Part shown: positions 36,876 through 46,610 of the stretch, in pieces
Layout of the letters: the number at the start of each line of letters is the position of its first letter
Numbering within the stretch: position 1 is the first letter of the stretch
Notes under the pieces: model-generated
Told to the model about the DNA's origin: nothing
What the model saw: only the letters and a program-made list of their open reading frames with translations
Databases searched by the model: none
Assembly (NCBI RefSeq): GCF_019429535.1
Contig: NZ_JAHXZM010000006.1
Coordinates: 62,001-126,000, forward strand
Origin: Sphingomonas citricola
Lineage (GTDB): Bacteria; Pseudomonadota; Alphaproteobacteria; Sphingomonadales; Sphingomonadaceae
DNA: 64,000 bases
Direction: 5' to 3'
Made by a program: the position numbers and the translations under genes

Positions 36876-36882
36876 GCGTGCG

Positions 36883-39162
36883 TCACGGCTTCATCGTCGC
36901 GGCATCGAGCGTCGCGCTCGACACCATTGTGCGGTCGGTCGCGTCGCGCGCGAGCGCGACGCGGTAGGTACCCGCGCGCACACGCCAGCCCGGCAGTTTG
37001 GTGTCATAGTCGGCGATGACGCGCGGCTCCGCGGTCAGCGTCACGCGCCGCGTCTCGCCGGGCTTGAGCATCACGCGGGTGAAGCCCGCCAATCGCATCG
37101 GCTGGTTCGCGCCATCACGCGACACATACATCTGCGGCACGTCGGCCCCTTCGGTGCGCCCGGTGTTGACGACGTCGAACGTGACCGACAATCGCTTGCC
37201 GCCGCTCACCACCGGGTTGCGATACGCGAAGCTGGTGTAGCTGAGCCCGTGGCCGAACGGGAACAGCGGCTTCATCGCCTTCTTCTCGTACCAGCGATAG
37301 CCGACGTCGGATCCCTCGACATACTCGACCGGGAAGCTCGGCAGGACGAGGTTGGCGGCGCGCGCGGGGTCGGCCGCGGCCTGCGCCTCAAGCGAGCTCA
37401 GCCGGTCAAGCCCGACCGGGGCGGGGCGGACGGGCTGTGCGGCGGAGGCGGGGAAGGTGATCGGCAGGCGGCCCGACGGGTTGACGCGACCGGTCAGCAC
37501 GCCCGCGATCGCCTCGCCACCGCGCTGCCCCGGATACCACGCCTGTACCACCGCGGGCACCTGATCGAGCCACGGCATCAGCACCGGGCCGCCCGTCTCC
37601 ATCACGGCGACGGTTTTCGGCTGCACCTTGGCGACCATCGCGATCAGCGCGTCCTGATTGTCGGGCAGCCGTAGGTCGGCGACGTCCTGCGCCTCGGTCG
37701 TCCACTGCGTCGCGAAGAAGATCGCCATGTCGGCCTTCTTCGCCGCCTCCAGCGTCGCGTTCAGGTTGCGCCCGTCGACGTAGCTGATCTGCGTGCCGGG
37801 CAGTGCCTTGCGCAGCGCATTGAGCGGCGAGGAGGCGTGATAGGTGATGCGCGCGAACGACGAGGCGCCGCCGCTCGACAGCGGGATCTCGACCGGCGCG
37901 CCGCCGACCGAGCGGACCTGGCTCGACCCGCCGCCCGACAAGACGCCGACATCCGCCGATCCGCCGATCAGCACGATCCGCCTGGCGGTGCGCGCGAGCG
38001 GCAGCAGGTTGCCGTCGTTCTTCAACAGCACGATGCCTGCCTCGGCGGCGCGCTGCGCGACCTCGGCATTGGCGGCGTAGGGCGGGGTCTGCGCGGCGGA
38101 GGCGACGGGTGTATCGTACGCGCCGCTCTCGATCAGGCCGGTCAGGTAGCGCACCACCATGTCGTCGAGCCGCTGCGTCGAGACCTGGCCCGCCTGCACC
38201 GCCTGACGCAGCGGCGCATCGAAGAAGATCTGCTTGTCGAGTTCCTGTCCGGATTCCTGGTCGAGCCCGGCGTTCGCCGCCTTGACGGTCGAGTGCACCG
38301 CACCCCAGTCGCTCATCACCCAGCCGCGATAGCCCCAGTCGCGCTTCAGCACGCGATTGAGCAGGAAATCGTTCTCGCACGCCCAGTCGCCGTTGACCTT
38401 GTTGTAGGCGCACATGACCGAAGCGGGGTTGCCGCGCTCTATCGCGAGTTCGAACGCGAGCAGGTCGCTTTCGCGCAGCGCCTGCTCACCGATCCGCGCG
38501 TCGGCGACGGTGCGGCCGGTTTCCTGCGAATTGAGCGCGAAATGCTTGATTGTCGACGCGATGCGGTTCGACTGCACGCCCGCGATATGCGCGCCCGCTA
38601 GTTCGCCCGCGAGCAGCGGATCCTCGCCCAGATATTCGAAATTGCGGCCGTTCCACGGATCGCGCGTCAGGTTGACGCCGCCCGCGAGCAGCACGTTGAA
38701 CCGCTTGGCACGCGCCTCGCTACCGATCATCGCGCCGCCCGCGCGCGCGATTTCGGGGTCGAAGCTCGACGCGGTGGCGAGGCCGGAGGGAAGCGCGGTC
38801 GCGACGTCGCCACGACGCTGCTCGACCTGATTGGCGACGCCGAGCGACGCGTCACTCTCGCGCACCAGCGGCACGCCCAGGCGGGCGATGCCGTCGATAT
38901 GGCCGGCGGAGGGGATCAGTTCGTTGGGCGACTTGCCCGCCGCCATCGGCGGGAACAGCCCGTGCGCGAGCGCGATCTTCTCGTCCACCGTCATCCGCGC
39001 GACGATCGCCTGCGCGCGCGCCGCGGCACCGTCGACGTGCGGTGCGGGCATCGACGCGGGGCGGGTGCCCGAACGGTTGGTCGTGCGCTGCGCAACCGCG
39101 TTGCCGGTCCCCGCCATCGCCAGCAATGATGCGCCGATCAGCGCGGCCTGCAACACTTTCAT
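36883..39162 (-). CDS. Glycoside hydrolase family 3 beta-glucosidase, exported
   Basis: 759 aa from ATG 39162 (AAGAGG directly upstream; open frame to 39219 ignored). The signal peptide ends NAVAQ. The GH3 N-terminal barrel has RDPWNGRNFEYLGEDP, the KHFALNSQE motif and the nucleophile Asp285 in WVMSDWGA; GH3 C-terminal and fibronectin III-like domains follow (GHGLSYTSFAYRN, core GHGLSYT). It would release glucose or related sugars from oligosaccharides in the periplasm. It does not carry the LacI operator found upstream of the TBDR at 27372 in its 175-bp upstream region, so membership of that regulon is not supported. Confidence 0.94.
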   Translation of the reverse strand: MKVLQAALIGASLLAMAGTGNAVAQRTTNRSGTRPASMPAPHVDGAAARAQAIVARMTVDEKIALAHGLFPPMAAGKSPNELIPSAGHIDGIARLGVPLVRESDASLGVANQVEQRRGDVATALPSGLATASSFDPEIARAGGAMIGSEARAKRFNVLLAGGVNLTRDPWNGRNFEYLGEDPLLAGELAGAHIAGVQSNRIASTIKHFALNSQETGRTVADARIGEQALRESDLLAFELAIERGNPASVMCAYNKVNGDWACENDFLLNRVLKRDWGYRGWVMSDWGAVHSTVKAANAGLDQESGQELDKQIFFDAPLRQAVQAGQVSTQRLDDMVVRYLTGLIESGAYDTPVASAAQTPPYAANAEVAQRAAEAGIVLLKNDGNLLPLARTARRIVLIGGSADVGVLSGGGSSQVRSVGGAPVEIPLSSGGASSFARITYHASSPLNALRKALPGTQISYVDGRNLNATLEAAKKADMAIFFATQWTTEAQDVADLRLPDNQDALIAMVAKVQPKTVAVMETGGPVLMPWLDQVPAVVQAWYPGQRGGEAIAGVLTGRVNPSGRLPITFPASAAQPVRPAPVGLDRLSSLEAQAAADPARAANLVLPSFPVEYVEGSDVGYRWYEKKAMKPLFPFGHGLSYTSFAYRNPVVSGGKRLSVTFDVVNTGRTEGADVPQMYVSRDGANQPMRLAGFTRVMLKPGETRRVTLTAEPRVIADYDTKLPGWRVRAGTYRVALARDATDRTMVSSATLDAATMKP

Positions 39163-39337
39163 CCTCTTGCCCCTTTTTTGAACCGCGCGATCGCTGCACG
39201 GCCGTGATCTTGCCCGCACACACCATAACCGCCGCCGCCGCTCAAGCCGCTGCCAGTCGTAGGTGACGATTTACATCCGCGTCGCGGAGCCGAGTGCGCG
39301 TGGATGCGTTCTGCTGGCGTAACGAGGGGAGTGTCGC

Positions 39338-40768
39338 GTGCGGACAGGCTGGGGACATGTGTCGGCGGTGGCGTTGCTGCTGGCGGGGTGCAGCGTCGAT
39401 GTGGCGCCCGACAATCAGTCGGCGGGCGCGAACGCCAGCGAGCCCGCCGGGCCCGCGCAGTGGAGCAACGACACGCGCGCGCAATTGCGCGACGCGATCA
39501 ACGCCCGCGCGGTTCACGGGCTCGACCAGATGCCGTTCGCGAGCGACGCTAGCGACGAGGCTGGGTTCACCAAGCAGGCGCTCGCCTATGCCGCCGCGCT
39601 GGCGCACGGCGCGACCGACCCTACCAAATTGTACGACGTCTATACGGTGCCGCGCCCCAATCCCGACCTGCGCGCCGGGCTTGCCAACGCGCTGCGCGCC
39701 AACGACGTGAAGGGGTGGCTCGCCAGCCTCGCTCCCGCGGACGACAATTATCAGCGCCTGTCGAAAGCCTATATCGCGCTGCGCAAGGCGCCGCCTACGC
39801 CGGTTGCGGGCATTCCGGTGACGGGCGAGGCGATCAAGCCGGGTGCGACCGACGCGCGCATCCCGACGATCGCGCGCCAGCTCGTCATCCTCGACTATCT
39901 CGATCAGGGCGCGGCGCAGGGCCAGCAATATACGCCCGCGATGGTCAAGGCGGTGCAGGGGATGCAGGCCGATTACGGCATGAAGCTCGACGGCGTCATC
40001 GGGAACGAGGCGCTTGCGATCCTCAACATGTCCGATGTCGACCGCGCGCGCGCGGTGGCGATCGCGATGGAGCGGCTGCGCTGGCTCGAACGCACGCCGC
40101 CCGCGACGCGGATCGACGTCAATCTGGCGGCGGCGCGGCTGACCTACTGGCGCGACGGCAAGATCGCCGACAGCCGCAAGGTCGTGGTCGGCGAACCCGA
40201 TCGCGAGACGCCCCAGCTCGGCTCGCCGATCTTCCGGCTGGTCGCCAACCCGACCTGGACGATCCCGCGTTCGATCGAGGGCGAGACGGCGAAGAAAGGT
40301 GCAGCCTATCTCAAGGCCAACAACATCGCGCGCAAGGACGGCTGGCTGGTGCAGCAACCGGGCCCGAAGAATTCGCTCGGCCTCGTCAAGTTCGACATGC
40401 AGAACGATCACGCGATCTACCTGCACGACACGCCCGCCAAGCAATTGTTCGCGATGATCCAGCGCCAGCGCAGCCATGGCTGCGTCCGCGTCGACGACGC
40501 GCTCGGTTTCGCGGAGATGCTCGCGCGCGACGAGGGCGTGACCGATCAGTGGCATCAGGCGCGCGGCACCGGCAAGGAGACGTTCGTTAGGCTGCCCCGG
40601 CAGATTCTGGTGCGGATGCTCTACCAGACGGTGCTGTTCGACGACGCGGGCGAGCCGATCGTGCGCAACGATCCCTATGGCTGGGACGACCGGGTCGGGG
40701 AGGCGCTGGGGTTCAAGGCGGGGCGCGCACTGCGCGTCGAAACCCACGCGAGCGACGAGGGCCCCTGA
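39338..40768 (+). CDS. L,D-transpeptidase lipoprotein, YcbB-like (second copy)
   Basis: 476 aa from GTG 39338, preceded by GAGGGGAG. The N-terminus ends in lipobox LLLAGC. A scaffold region, a PG_binding_1 repeat (MVKAVQGMQADYGMKLDG, core MQADYGMKLDG) and the YkuD domain with SHGCVRVDD (His380, Cys382) follow. Compared with the enzyme at 11325-12884 it is lipid-anchored and lacks the Pro-Ala linker. Both should cross-link peptidoglycan in the periplasm or at the outer-membrane inner leaflet. It is divergent from the GH3 gene. Confidence 0.92.
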   Translation: MRTGWGHVSAVALLLAGCSVDVAPDNQSAGANASEPAGPAQWSNDTRAQLRDAINARAVHGLDQMPFASDASDEAGFTKQALAYAAALAHGATDPTKLYDVYTVPRPNPDLRAGLANALRANDVKGWLASLAPADDNYQRLSKAYIALRKAPPTPVAGIPVTGEAIKPGATDARIPTIARQLVILDYLDQGAAQGQQYTPAMVKAVQGMQADYGMKLDGVIGNEALAILNMSDVDRARAVAIAMERLRWLERTPPATRIDVNLAAARLTYWRDGKIADSRKVVVGEPDRETPQLGSPIFRLVANPTWTIPRSIEGETAKKGAAYLKANNIARKDGWLVQQPGPKNSLGLVKFDMQNDHAIYLHDTPAKQLFAMIQRQRSHGCVRVDDALGFAEMLARDEGVTDQWHQARGTGKETFVRLPRQILVRMLYQTVLFDDAGEPIVRNDPYGWDDRVGEALGFKAGRALRVETHASDEGP

Positions 40769-40785
40769 TCGCCCGCGCGCGGCGG

Positions 40786-42870
40786 TTAGACGCCGACCCG
40801 CGCGCGCATCGTCGTCGCCTGGATGTCGCAGGAAGGGCGTCCGATCAGATAGCCCTGCACCTGGTCGCATCCCCAGCGGCGCAGGCGCGCGAGCTGCGCG
40901 TCGGTTTCGACCCCTTCGGCGACGATCGTTAGCTTCAGGCTCTTGCCCAGCCCGATGATCGCGCGGACGATCGAGGCGGAGGGCGGATGGTCACCCATTG
41001 CGGCGACGAAGCTGCGATCGATCTTGATCTTGTTGAACGCGAAATCCTTCAGATTGCCGAGCGACGAATGTCCGGTGCCGAAATCGTCCATCACCACGCG
41101 CGCGCCGTCGGCCTGCATCGCCTGCAATGTCGCGAGCACCTCGTCGCGCTGATAACCGAGCAACGTCGCACTCTCGGTCACCTCCAATTCGAGGCGTGAC
41201 AGCGCGACGCCGTGCGCGGCGGCGGCGCGGCGCAATTCGTCCGCGAGGCCGTCGGCGCGGAATTGCAGCGGCGACAGGTTGATCGCGAGCGACAGCGCCT
41301 CTGGCCATTGCGCCGCGGCCGCGATGGCGTGGGCGATCACCCACGCGCCGATCGGCGCGATCAGCCCGGTCGATTCGGCGATCGGCACGAACGTGTCGGG
41401 CGCGATCTCGCCCAGCGTCGGGTGGCGCCAGCGCAGCAGTGCCTCGTAACCGGTGATCGCCAGCGTGCCCGCGTTGGCGATCGGCTGGAACACCAGATAA
41501 AGTTGATCGGAGGCGATCGCGTGCTCGAGATCGCGCGCCAGCCGCAGCCGCAGGCTTTCCTGCTCCCTCAGGTCCTTGTTGAAGAAGCGCGCGGTGTGCC
41601 GGCCATCGGCCTTCGCACGGTAGAGCGCGGTGTCGGCGAGTTCGTACAGTTCGTCGCCGGGCTGCCCCGGTTCGGAAAAGGCGACGCCCGCGCTCAGCCG
41701 GATCGCGGGCTCGGTTGCATTATCATCGGCGTCACACGCGTCGACCGCGCGGTAGATGCGCGCGAGCAGTGCTTCCGCCGCGGCAGGTTGCGACCGCGCG
41801 ACCTGGATGATCGCGAATTCGTCGCCGCCCATCCGCGCGACCAGATCGTCGCTGCGCACGCACCGCGACAACAGGTCGGCGGCGCGCTTCAATGCGCGGT
41901 CGCCGGCGGCGTGGCCGAAACGGTCGTTGATGGCTTTGAACCTATCCAAGTCGACGACGACGACCGCGACCGTGTCGCCGGTACGCGCGCTGCGCATCAG
42001 TTCGTGCGACAGGCGGCTTTCGAACAGCAGGCGGTTGGCGAGCCCGGTGAGCATGTCGTGATGCGCGAGAAAGTCGACGCGCCGTTCGGCGGCGCGACGG
42101 CTTTCGACCGCGTCGCGATATTCGGCGAGGCCGCGCGCCAGATCGCCCAGTTCGTCGCGCCGCGCGACGCCGGGCACGGCGCCATCGTCGCGCCCGGCGC
42201 CGAACGCGCGCAGCCGCTGCGCGATCACGGTAATTGGTTTCACCAGCCGGTGCCGCAGCCACGCCGACATCGCGGCGATGATCGCGAGGATGACGAGGCC
42301 GCCGAACAATACCTCCACGGTCCGGCGCCGGCTCTCGCGCGAATTGCGATCGGCCGCCTCCATGACCGCGAGCGTCAGAGCCTCGCGGGTGCGCGCGCGG
42401 CTCGCCTCGAGCCGCCTGAGCGACGCGACGAAGCGCGGCATCGTCTTGGCGATCAGGTCGGGCCGCGTCCGCGCGATCGTCACCACGTGGACGGTGTTCG
42501 CGACGAAATCGCGCGATGCGCGGCGCGTCTGCATGATCGCCGCGATCTCGCGCCGGTGCTGCACCGCCGGAAAAGCAACCGGCAAGGCGGCGAAAGCGCG
42601 CGCGCGAGCGACCAGCGTCGCCCAGCGCCGATCGGGGATGGTGGCGCCGCGTTCGGCACTGCGGGTGGTATCGCCGACGTCGAGCCGCAGCTGATCCTGC
42701 GCGCGGTCCTGCCGGTCCTGCGCGTGGAGCGCCTCGCTCAGCAGCACGATTCGCTGGTCGGCGGTGTGCACGTTCTCGTTGACCGCGAAACCGGCGACGA
42801 GCAGCATCAGCCCCAGCACCATCAACGTGGTGCAGGCGATCAGCACGCGCGCCGCAATCGATAATCGCAC
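40786..42870 (-). CDS. Membrane GGDEF/EAL protein (c-di-GMP turnover)
   Basis: 694 aa. Membrane segment at about 8-28, a periplasmic helical sensor (about 30-190), second segment about 190-212, HAMP-like linker, GGDEF domain with an intact MGGDEF (about 345-351), then EAL with YEALLRW (about 477-483) and the later DDFGTGHSSL and conserved ending motifs. Both domains retain signature residues, so it could make and degrade c-di-GMP, with the periplasmic part choosing. No partner gene is adjacent. Confidence 0.94.
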   Translation of the reverse strand: MRLSIAARVLIACTTLMVLGLMLLVAGFAVNENVHTADQRIVLLSEALHAQDRQDRAQDQLRLDVGDTTRSAERGATIPDRRWATLVARARAFAALPVAFPAVQHRREIAAIMQTRRASRDFVANTVHVVTIARTRPDLIAKTMPRFVASLRRLEASRARTREALTLAVMEAADRNSRESRRRTVEVLFGGLVILAIIAAMSAWLRHRLVKPITVIAQRLRAFGAGRDDGAVPGVARRDELGDLARGLAEYRDAVESRRAAERRVDFLAHHDMLTGLANRLLFESRLSHELMRSARTGDTVAVVVVDLDRFKAINDRFGHAAGDRALKRAADLLSRCVRSDDLVARMGGDEFAIIQVARSQPAAAEALLARIYRAVDACDADDNATEPAIRLSAGVAFSEPGQPGDELYELADTALYRAKADGRHTARFFNKDLREQESLRLRLARDLEHAIASDQLYLVFQPIANAGTLAITGYEALLRWRHPTLGEIAPDTFVPIAESTGLIAPIGAWVIAHAIAAAAQWPEALSLAINLSPLQFRADGLADELRRAAAAHGVALSRLELEVTESATLLGYQRDEVLATLQAMQADGARVVMDDFGTGHSSLGNLKDFAFNKIKIDRSFVAAMGDHPPSASIVRAIIGLGKSLKLTIVAEGVETDAQLARLRRWGCDQVQGYLIGRPSCDIQATTMRARVGV

Positions 42871-42960
42871 CGACTTCTCCTCGAAGCCAGTGCTAGCGCG
42901 AAAGCCTTACGTCAACGTTAGGACCGGGTGCCTCGCAGGTCACCGCCCCATTTAAGGAGG

Positions 42961-43122
42961 TCAGTCGCCGAGCAGCGACGATTTGCGCGGGATCGTTTCC
43001 TCCGCGGGCTGTCCCTTGTCGAGCGTGTCGCTCGGTCGGCGCGCGTCGCCGTCGCGCTGGTGCTCGGTCGACAGATTGGGTCGCGCGGTCTCGGTCGTCG
43101 GCTTGATCGAATCGTCGTCCAT
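42961..43122 (-). CDS. Small hydrophilic protein of unknown function
   Basis: 53 aa (MDDDSIKPTTETARPN..., ending RKSSLLGD). ATG 43122 has GAGGAG 8 bases upstream. The protein is highly charged and polar, without a membrane or signal segment, and probably disordered. Its frame is longer upstream (43152) but that start has no ribosome-binding site. Coding is supported by the start signal and by amino-acid make-up unlike random GC-rich frames. Function unknown. Confidence 0.6.
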   Translation of the reverse strand: MDDDSIKPTTETARPNLSTEHQRDGDARRPSDTLDKGQPAEETIPRKSSLLGD

Positions 43123-43236
43123 CGGATCGCTCCTCGTGTGCTTGCACACCAACGACGACGCGATCGGCGTCGTTCCGAAGGGATTGCGCCGCGCCGCGCA
43201 CGCGCCTAGACGCTCCCCCCACGTCGCCCGCGCGAC

Positions 43237-43312
43237 GGGCGCTTAGCTCAGCTGGTAGAGCGGCTCGTTTACACCGAGTAGGTCGGCGGTTCGAACCCGT
43301 CAGCGCCCACCA
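43237..43312 (+). tRNA. tRNA-Val (anticodon TAC)
   Basis: 76 nt with encoded CCA. Acceptor arms GGGCGCT/AGCGCCC, D arm TTAGCTCAGCTGGTAGAGC, T arm GGCGGTTCGAACCCGTC and anticodon loop TTTACAC with TAC. One G-T pair closes the anticodon stem. It is solitary. Confidence 0.95.
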
Positions 43313-43481
43313 CCTTCGACTCCGAACACGCTTTTGCCATTTGAGCTCTCGGCTTTGGTCGCCGGGGCGCGCGCCGCCGACGCGTGCGCTCGACGAATAG
43401 GAAGGATTTCCCGGCACAAGAGCCGCAATTCGACCACGATCGGCTGATCATATCCCACCCGAAGTGTCGGGGAGTGCGTAG

Positions 43482-46121
43482 GTGGTCGATCAGGACGCAG
43501 CCCGGCGAGACGGCCCCGGCGTGCCACGGCAGCATGTGCACCGGCGCCGGTTCTGGCCCCGGTTCGGCCCCCGGTTCGGAATGCTCGCGTCCGCGACGCT
43601 CGGTACCGCATCGCCCACCGCCGCGGCTGCGCCTGCATCCCAGACCCAGACGGCCGAACCGCAGGACGACGCGGAGGGCCACGCGGGCGAGGACGTCGTC
43701 GTCACCGGGCGGCGGATCGCGGGTTCGGCGATACGCGATGCGGCGCCGGTCGCGGTGCTCGACGCCAACGCGCTCCGCTCGCTTGGCGCGACCGATCTCA
43801 AGACGGTGCTCGACCGGTTGAAACCGTTGACCGAGTCGGCGAGCGGCGGGGACCCGGTGATCCTGCTCAACGGCCGCCGCATATCGGGCTTCAGCGAATT
43901 GCGCAGCCTGCCGCCCGAGGCGTTCGAGCGGACCGAGATCCTGCCCGAGCAGGAGGCCGCGCGCTTCGGTTTTCCGCCGACCGTCAAGGTACTGAACCTC
44001 GTCACGAAGAAGAGCTACCGCGCGACGACCGCGAGACAGCTCGTCGGCACGACGACCGAGGGCGGCGGGGAGACGAACTTCGCCGAGGCGACGCTCGCCA
44101 ATATCGAGGGCGCGCGTCGAACCTCGCTCAGCGTCTCTCACCTGCGCCTCAACCCGATCCTGCAGGCGGAACGCGACATCGCGCCCGACGCGAACGCGCG
44201 CTACGCACTCGGCGGCAACGTCGTCGGACTGGACGGCGCGAGCCTCGATCCCGCGCTCGACGCGCTGGCAGGTCGCGCGGTCACCGCCGCGGCGGTCCCT
44301 GCCGACGCGGCCGCGCGCCGCCTGCTCTCGGGCTATCTGGCGGGCGCGAACCGGCTTGCGGTCACCGACATCGGCCGTTTCCGCACGATCAGGGACCGCA
44401 GCGACCGGATCAACGTCGACGGCACGCTCGCCGGACCGATCGCCGGCGCCGATGGCTCGATCAACCTGTCGATGGAGGCGCAGCGCTCGACGGGGCTGAA
44501 CGGCCTGGCACCCGCGCTGCTCGACGTGCCGGCGGATAGCGGCAGCCTGCCGTTCGCGAATGCGGTCCAGCTCTACCGCTATCTGCCGGGCGCGGTGCTG
44601 GGGCAGCGCAGCGACAGCCTGAATTTGCACGCGGGCACGACGCTGCAGGGCGGCATCGGGCGGTGGAGCTGGAACGTGACGGGTGGCTACGACCGGCTGC
44701 GCAGCCGCGCCGCGTTCGAGCAGGGTTACGACCTGACCGCGCTGCAGGCGGAGATCGACGCGGGCGGTGATCCGCTGGCGCCCGTCGACCCGGCGCGAAC
44801 GCGGCGGCTGGTCGCGCGCAGCAAGACGGTGACGAACACGCTGGTCGGCGCCGTGGTGCTGAACGGGCCGCTCGCGACGCTGCCCGCGGGCGAGGCGCAA
44901 CTGACCGCGAGCCTCGACCATGCACGCTCGAGCGCGACGGGACGCCAGCCCGGCGCTCAGGATGCGGCGCTCGACCTGAGGCGCACGACGACGTCGGCGC
45001 GCGTCAGCGTTGATCTGCCAATCACCGCGCCCGACCGCGACGTGCTGGCGTTCGCCGGGCGGCTGTCGGCGAACGGCTCGGTCGGTATCTCCGACGTGTC
45101 ACGCTTCGGACGGCTGGCGAGTTCGACGCTCGGGATCAACTGGACCCCGGTCAGGCGCGTGCAAGTGACCGCATCGCGCGACGACGCGCGCACCGCGCCC
45201 GACATCGCGCTGCTGACCGGCCCGATCACGACCGCGCCCAATACGCCGTTCTTCGATTTCACGACCGGTCGCAGCGAACTGGTCACGGTGCGGTCGGGGG
45301 GTAACCCCGATCTCGCGCCCGAACGTCGGCGCAGGACGACCGTGGCCGTGTCGGTACAGCCGGTCAGGGACAAGGAGGTGCGGCTCAACCTCGAATATGT
45401 GGACACGCGGATCAGCGACCAGACGACGACGCTCGGCAGCGTGACGCCCGATTTCCAGGCGGCGTTTCCGGGCGCGTTCCAGCGCGATCCCGCCGGGCGG
45501 CTGGCGCTGGTCGACCTGCGCGCGACCAATGTCGCGTTCGAGCGCGAGCGGCGCGTGCGCGCGACGTTGAACCTGTCGCTGCCGCTCGGGCCGAAGCCGC
45601 TGCCCGCGCCCGCTCCCGCAAAAGAAGGTCCGCCGCCCAAGCCGCCGAAGCCGCGGCCCACGATCAGCGCGACGCTCGGCACGACCTACCGGATCGAGGA
45701 CGTGCTGACGCTCCGCACGGGTTTGCCCGCGCTCGACCTGCTCGACGGCGCGACGCTGACGGGGACGGGCGGGCGCCCGCGCTGGCAGAGCGACATCGAC
45801 CTTCGCGGCAGCTACGGCGCGACGAGCGTCGGCCTCTACGGCCGTTTGCAGGGCGCGACCCGCATCCGCAGCGACATCGCCGCGTCCGACCTGCGCTTTT
45901 CCGGGCGGGTCTGGCTCGTCCCCTATCTCAACCTCGACGTCGACAAGATCGTCGGGCGACCGTGGGCGAAGCAGATGTCGTTACAGTTCACGGTCGAGAA
46001 CCTGCTCAACGACCGCATCGACGTGCGCGACCGCGACGGCCGAACACCCGACCGTTTCCAAAGCGCGTACATCGACCCCGAGGGGCGATCGGTCCGGCTG
46101 GGGGTGCGCAAGATCTTCTAG
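43482..46121 (+). CDS. TonB-dependent-receptor-like outer-membrane protein, atypical
   Basis: 879 aa from GTG 43482 (an ATG at 43581 is an alternative start closer to the signal-peptide-like ASATLGTASPTAAAA). A TonB-box-like DVVVTGRRI and a short plug (DLKTVLDRLKPL, VILLNGRRISGFSEL) are present, but the plug ends early. It lacks the usual RGF-type motifs. A long barrel follows, ending VRLGVRKIF with terminal Phe. A proline-rich insertion PAPAPAKEGPPPKPPKPRP sits near residue 707. It may be a degenerate or specialised receptor, or a different plug-barrel family. No regulator or transporter is adjacent. Confidence 0.8.
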   Translation: MVDQDAARRDGPGVPRQHVHRRRFWPRFGPRFGMLASATLGTASPTAAAAPASQTQTAEPQDDAEGHAGEDVVVTGRRIAGSAIRDAAPVAVLDANALRSLGATDLKTVLDRLKPLTESASGGDPVILLNGRRISGFSELRSLPPEAFERTEILPEQEAARFGFPPTVKVLNLVTKKSYRATTARQLVGTTTEGGGETNFAEATLANIEGARRTSLSVSHLRLNPILQAERDIAPDANARYALGGNVVGLDGASLDPALDALAGRAVTAAAVPADAAARRLLSGYLAGANRLAVTDIGRFRTIRDRSDRINVDGTLAGPIAGADGSINLSMEAQRSTGLNGLAPALLDVPADSGSLPFANAVQLYRYLPGAVLGQRSDSLNLHAGTTLQGGIGRWSWNVTGGYDRLRSRAAFEQGYDLTALQAEIDAGGDPLAPVDPARTRRLVARSKTVTNTLVGAVVLNGPLATLPAGEAQLTASLDHARSSATGRQPGAQDAALDLRRTTTSARVSVDLPITAPDRDVLAFAGRLSANGSVGISDVSRFGRLASSTLGINWTPVRRVQVTASRDDARTAPDIALLTGPITTAPNTPFFDFTTGRSELVTVRSGGNPDLAPERRRRTTVAVSVQPVRDKEVRLNLEYVDTRISDQTTTLGSVTPDFQAAFPGAFQRDPAGRLALVDLRATNVAFERERRVRATLNLSLPLGPKPLPAPAPAKEGPPPKPPKPRPTISATLGTTYRIEDVLTLRTGLPALDLLDGATLTGTGGRPRWQSDIDLRGSYGATSVGLYGRLQGATRIRSDIAASDLRFSGRVWLVPYLNLDVDKIVGRPWAKQMSLQFTVENLLNDRIDVRDRDGRTPDRFQSAYIDPEGRSVRLGVRKIF

Positions 46122-46302
46122 GCTCGGGATGCGCTGGAAGGGGGGGGGGCAGCGCCGAACGGGGTCGATGACGGTGGTCTCAAAGCTGAAGGCGAGCCGC
46201 AGGCGCCAATTTTCTCTCGCGGATCAGCGACGGATAGACGGGCGATCGTCGTTCAACGGTTATCGTCGCCGTGAGGCGGCGAGGGTTGGAGGAGTATCGT
46301 TG

Positions 46303-46554
46303 ATGAAGACCCTTGTCCTGGTCGCGGCCGCCTTGGGTGGCACATTGATGGCGAGCGCGCCGGCAGAGGCGCGTCAGGGGTGTGGCCCGGGGTTCCACCG
46401 CGGTTATTACGGTCGATGTGTGGCCAATCGCTGGCCCGCTTACGCGCGGCGCGGCTACGTCGTCCACCGTTACTATCCCGGGCGGGGCTATTGGTATGGC
46501 AACCGGTTCTGGGTCCATCGCTATCGCTGGCATGGAGGGTGGCGGTATCGGTGA
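46303..46554 (+). CDS. Small secreted GCG_CRPN-type protein
   Basis: 83 aa from ATG 46303, with GGAGGAG upstream. Signal peptide to AEARQ, then GCGPGFHRGYYGRC, the cysteine pair of the GCG_CRPN prefix found on small secreted proteins with Tyr/Arg/Gly-rich tails. The tail here is rich in Tyr, Arg, Trp and His. Function unknown; the aromatic-His composition suggests surface or metal/polymer contacts, which is inference. It begins a series of same-strand genes leading to the ECF sigma factor. Confidence 0.78.
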   Translation: MKTLVLVAAALGGTLMASAPAEARQGCGPGFHRGYYGRCVANRWPAYARRGYVVHRYYPGRGYWYGNRFWVHRYRWHGGWRYR

Positions 46555-46610
46555 TCGTCGCCGGCGGGCGGCGTTCGTGCCGCCCGCCACTTCGGATCGA
46601 TGATGCGACA

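Noticed and set aside
39163..39337. A third LacI operator upstream of the GH3 glucosidase
   Set aside because: The GACATCGATGTC core is not present in this divergent region, so the gene cannot be placed in the TBDR regulon on this evidence.
43269..44921. Long open frame on the minus strand opposite the TBDR-like gene
   Set aside because: It is Arg-rich, has no domain and shadows a gene with a clear plug and barrel; it follows from high GC in the third codon position.
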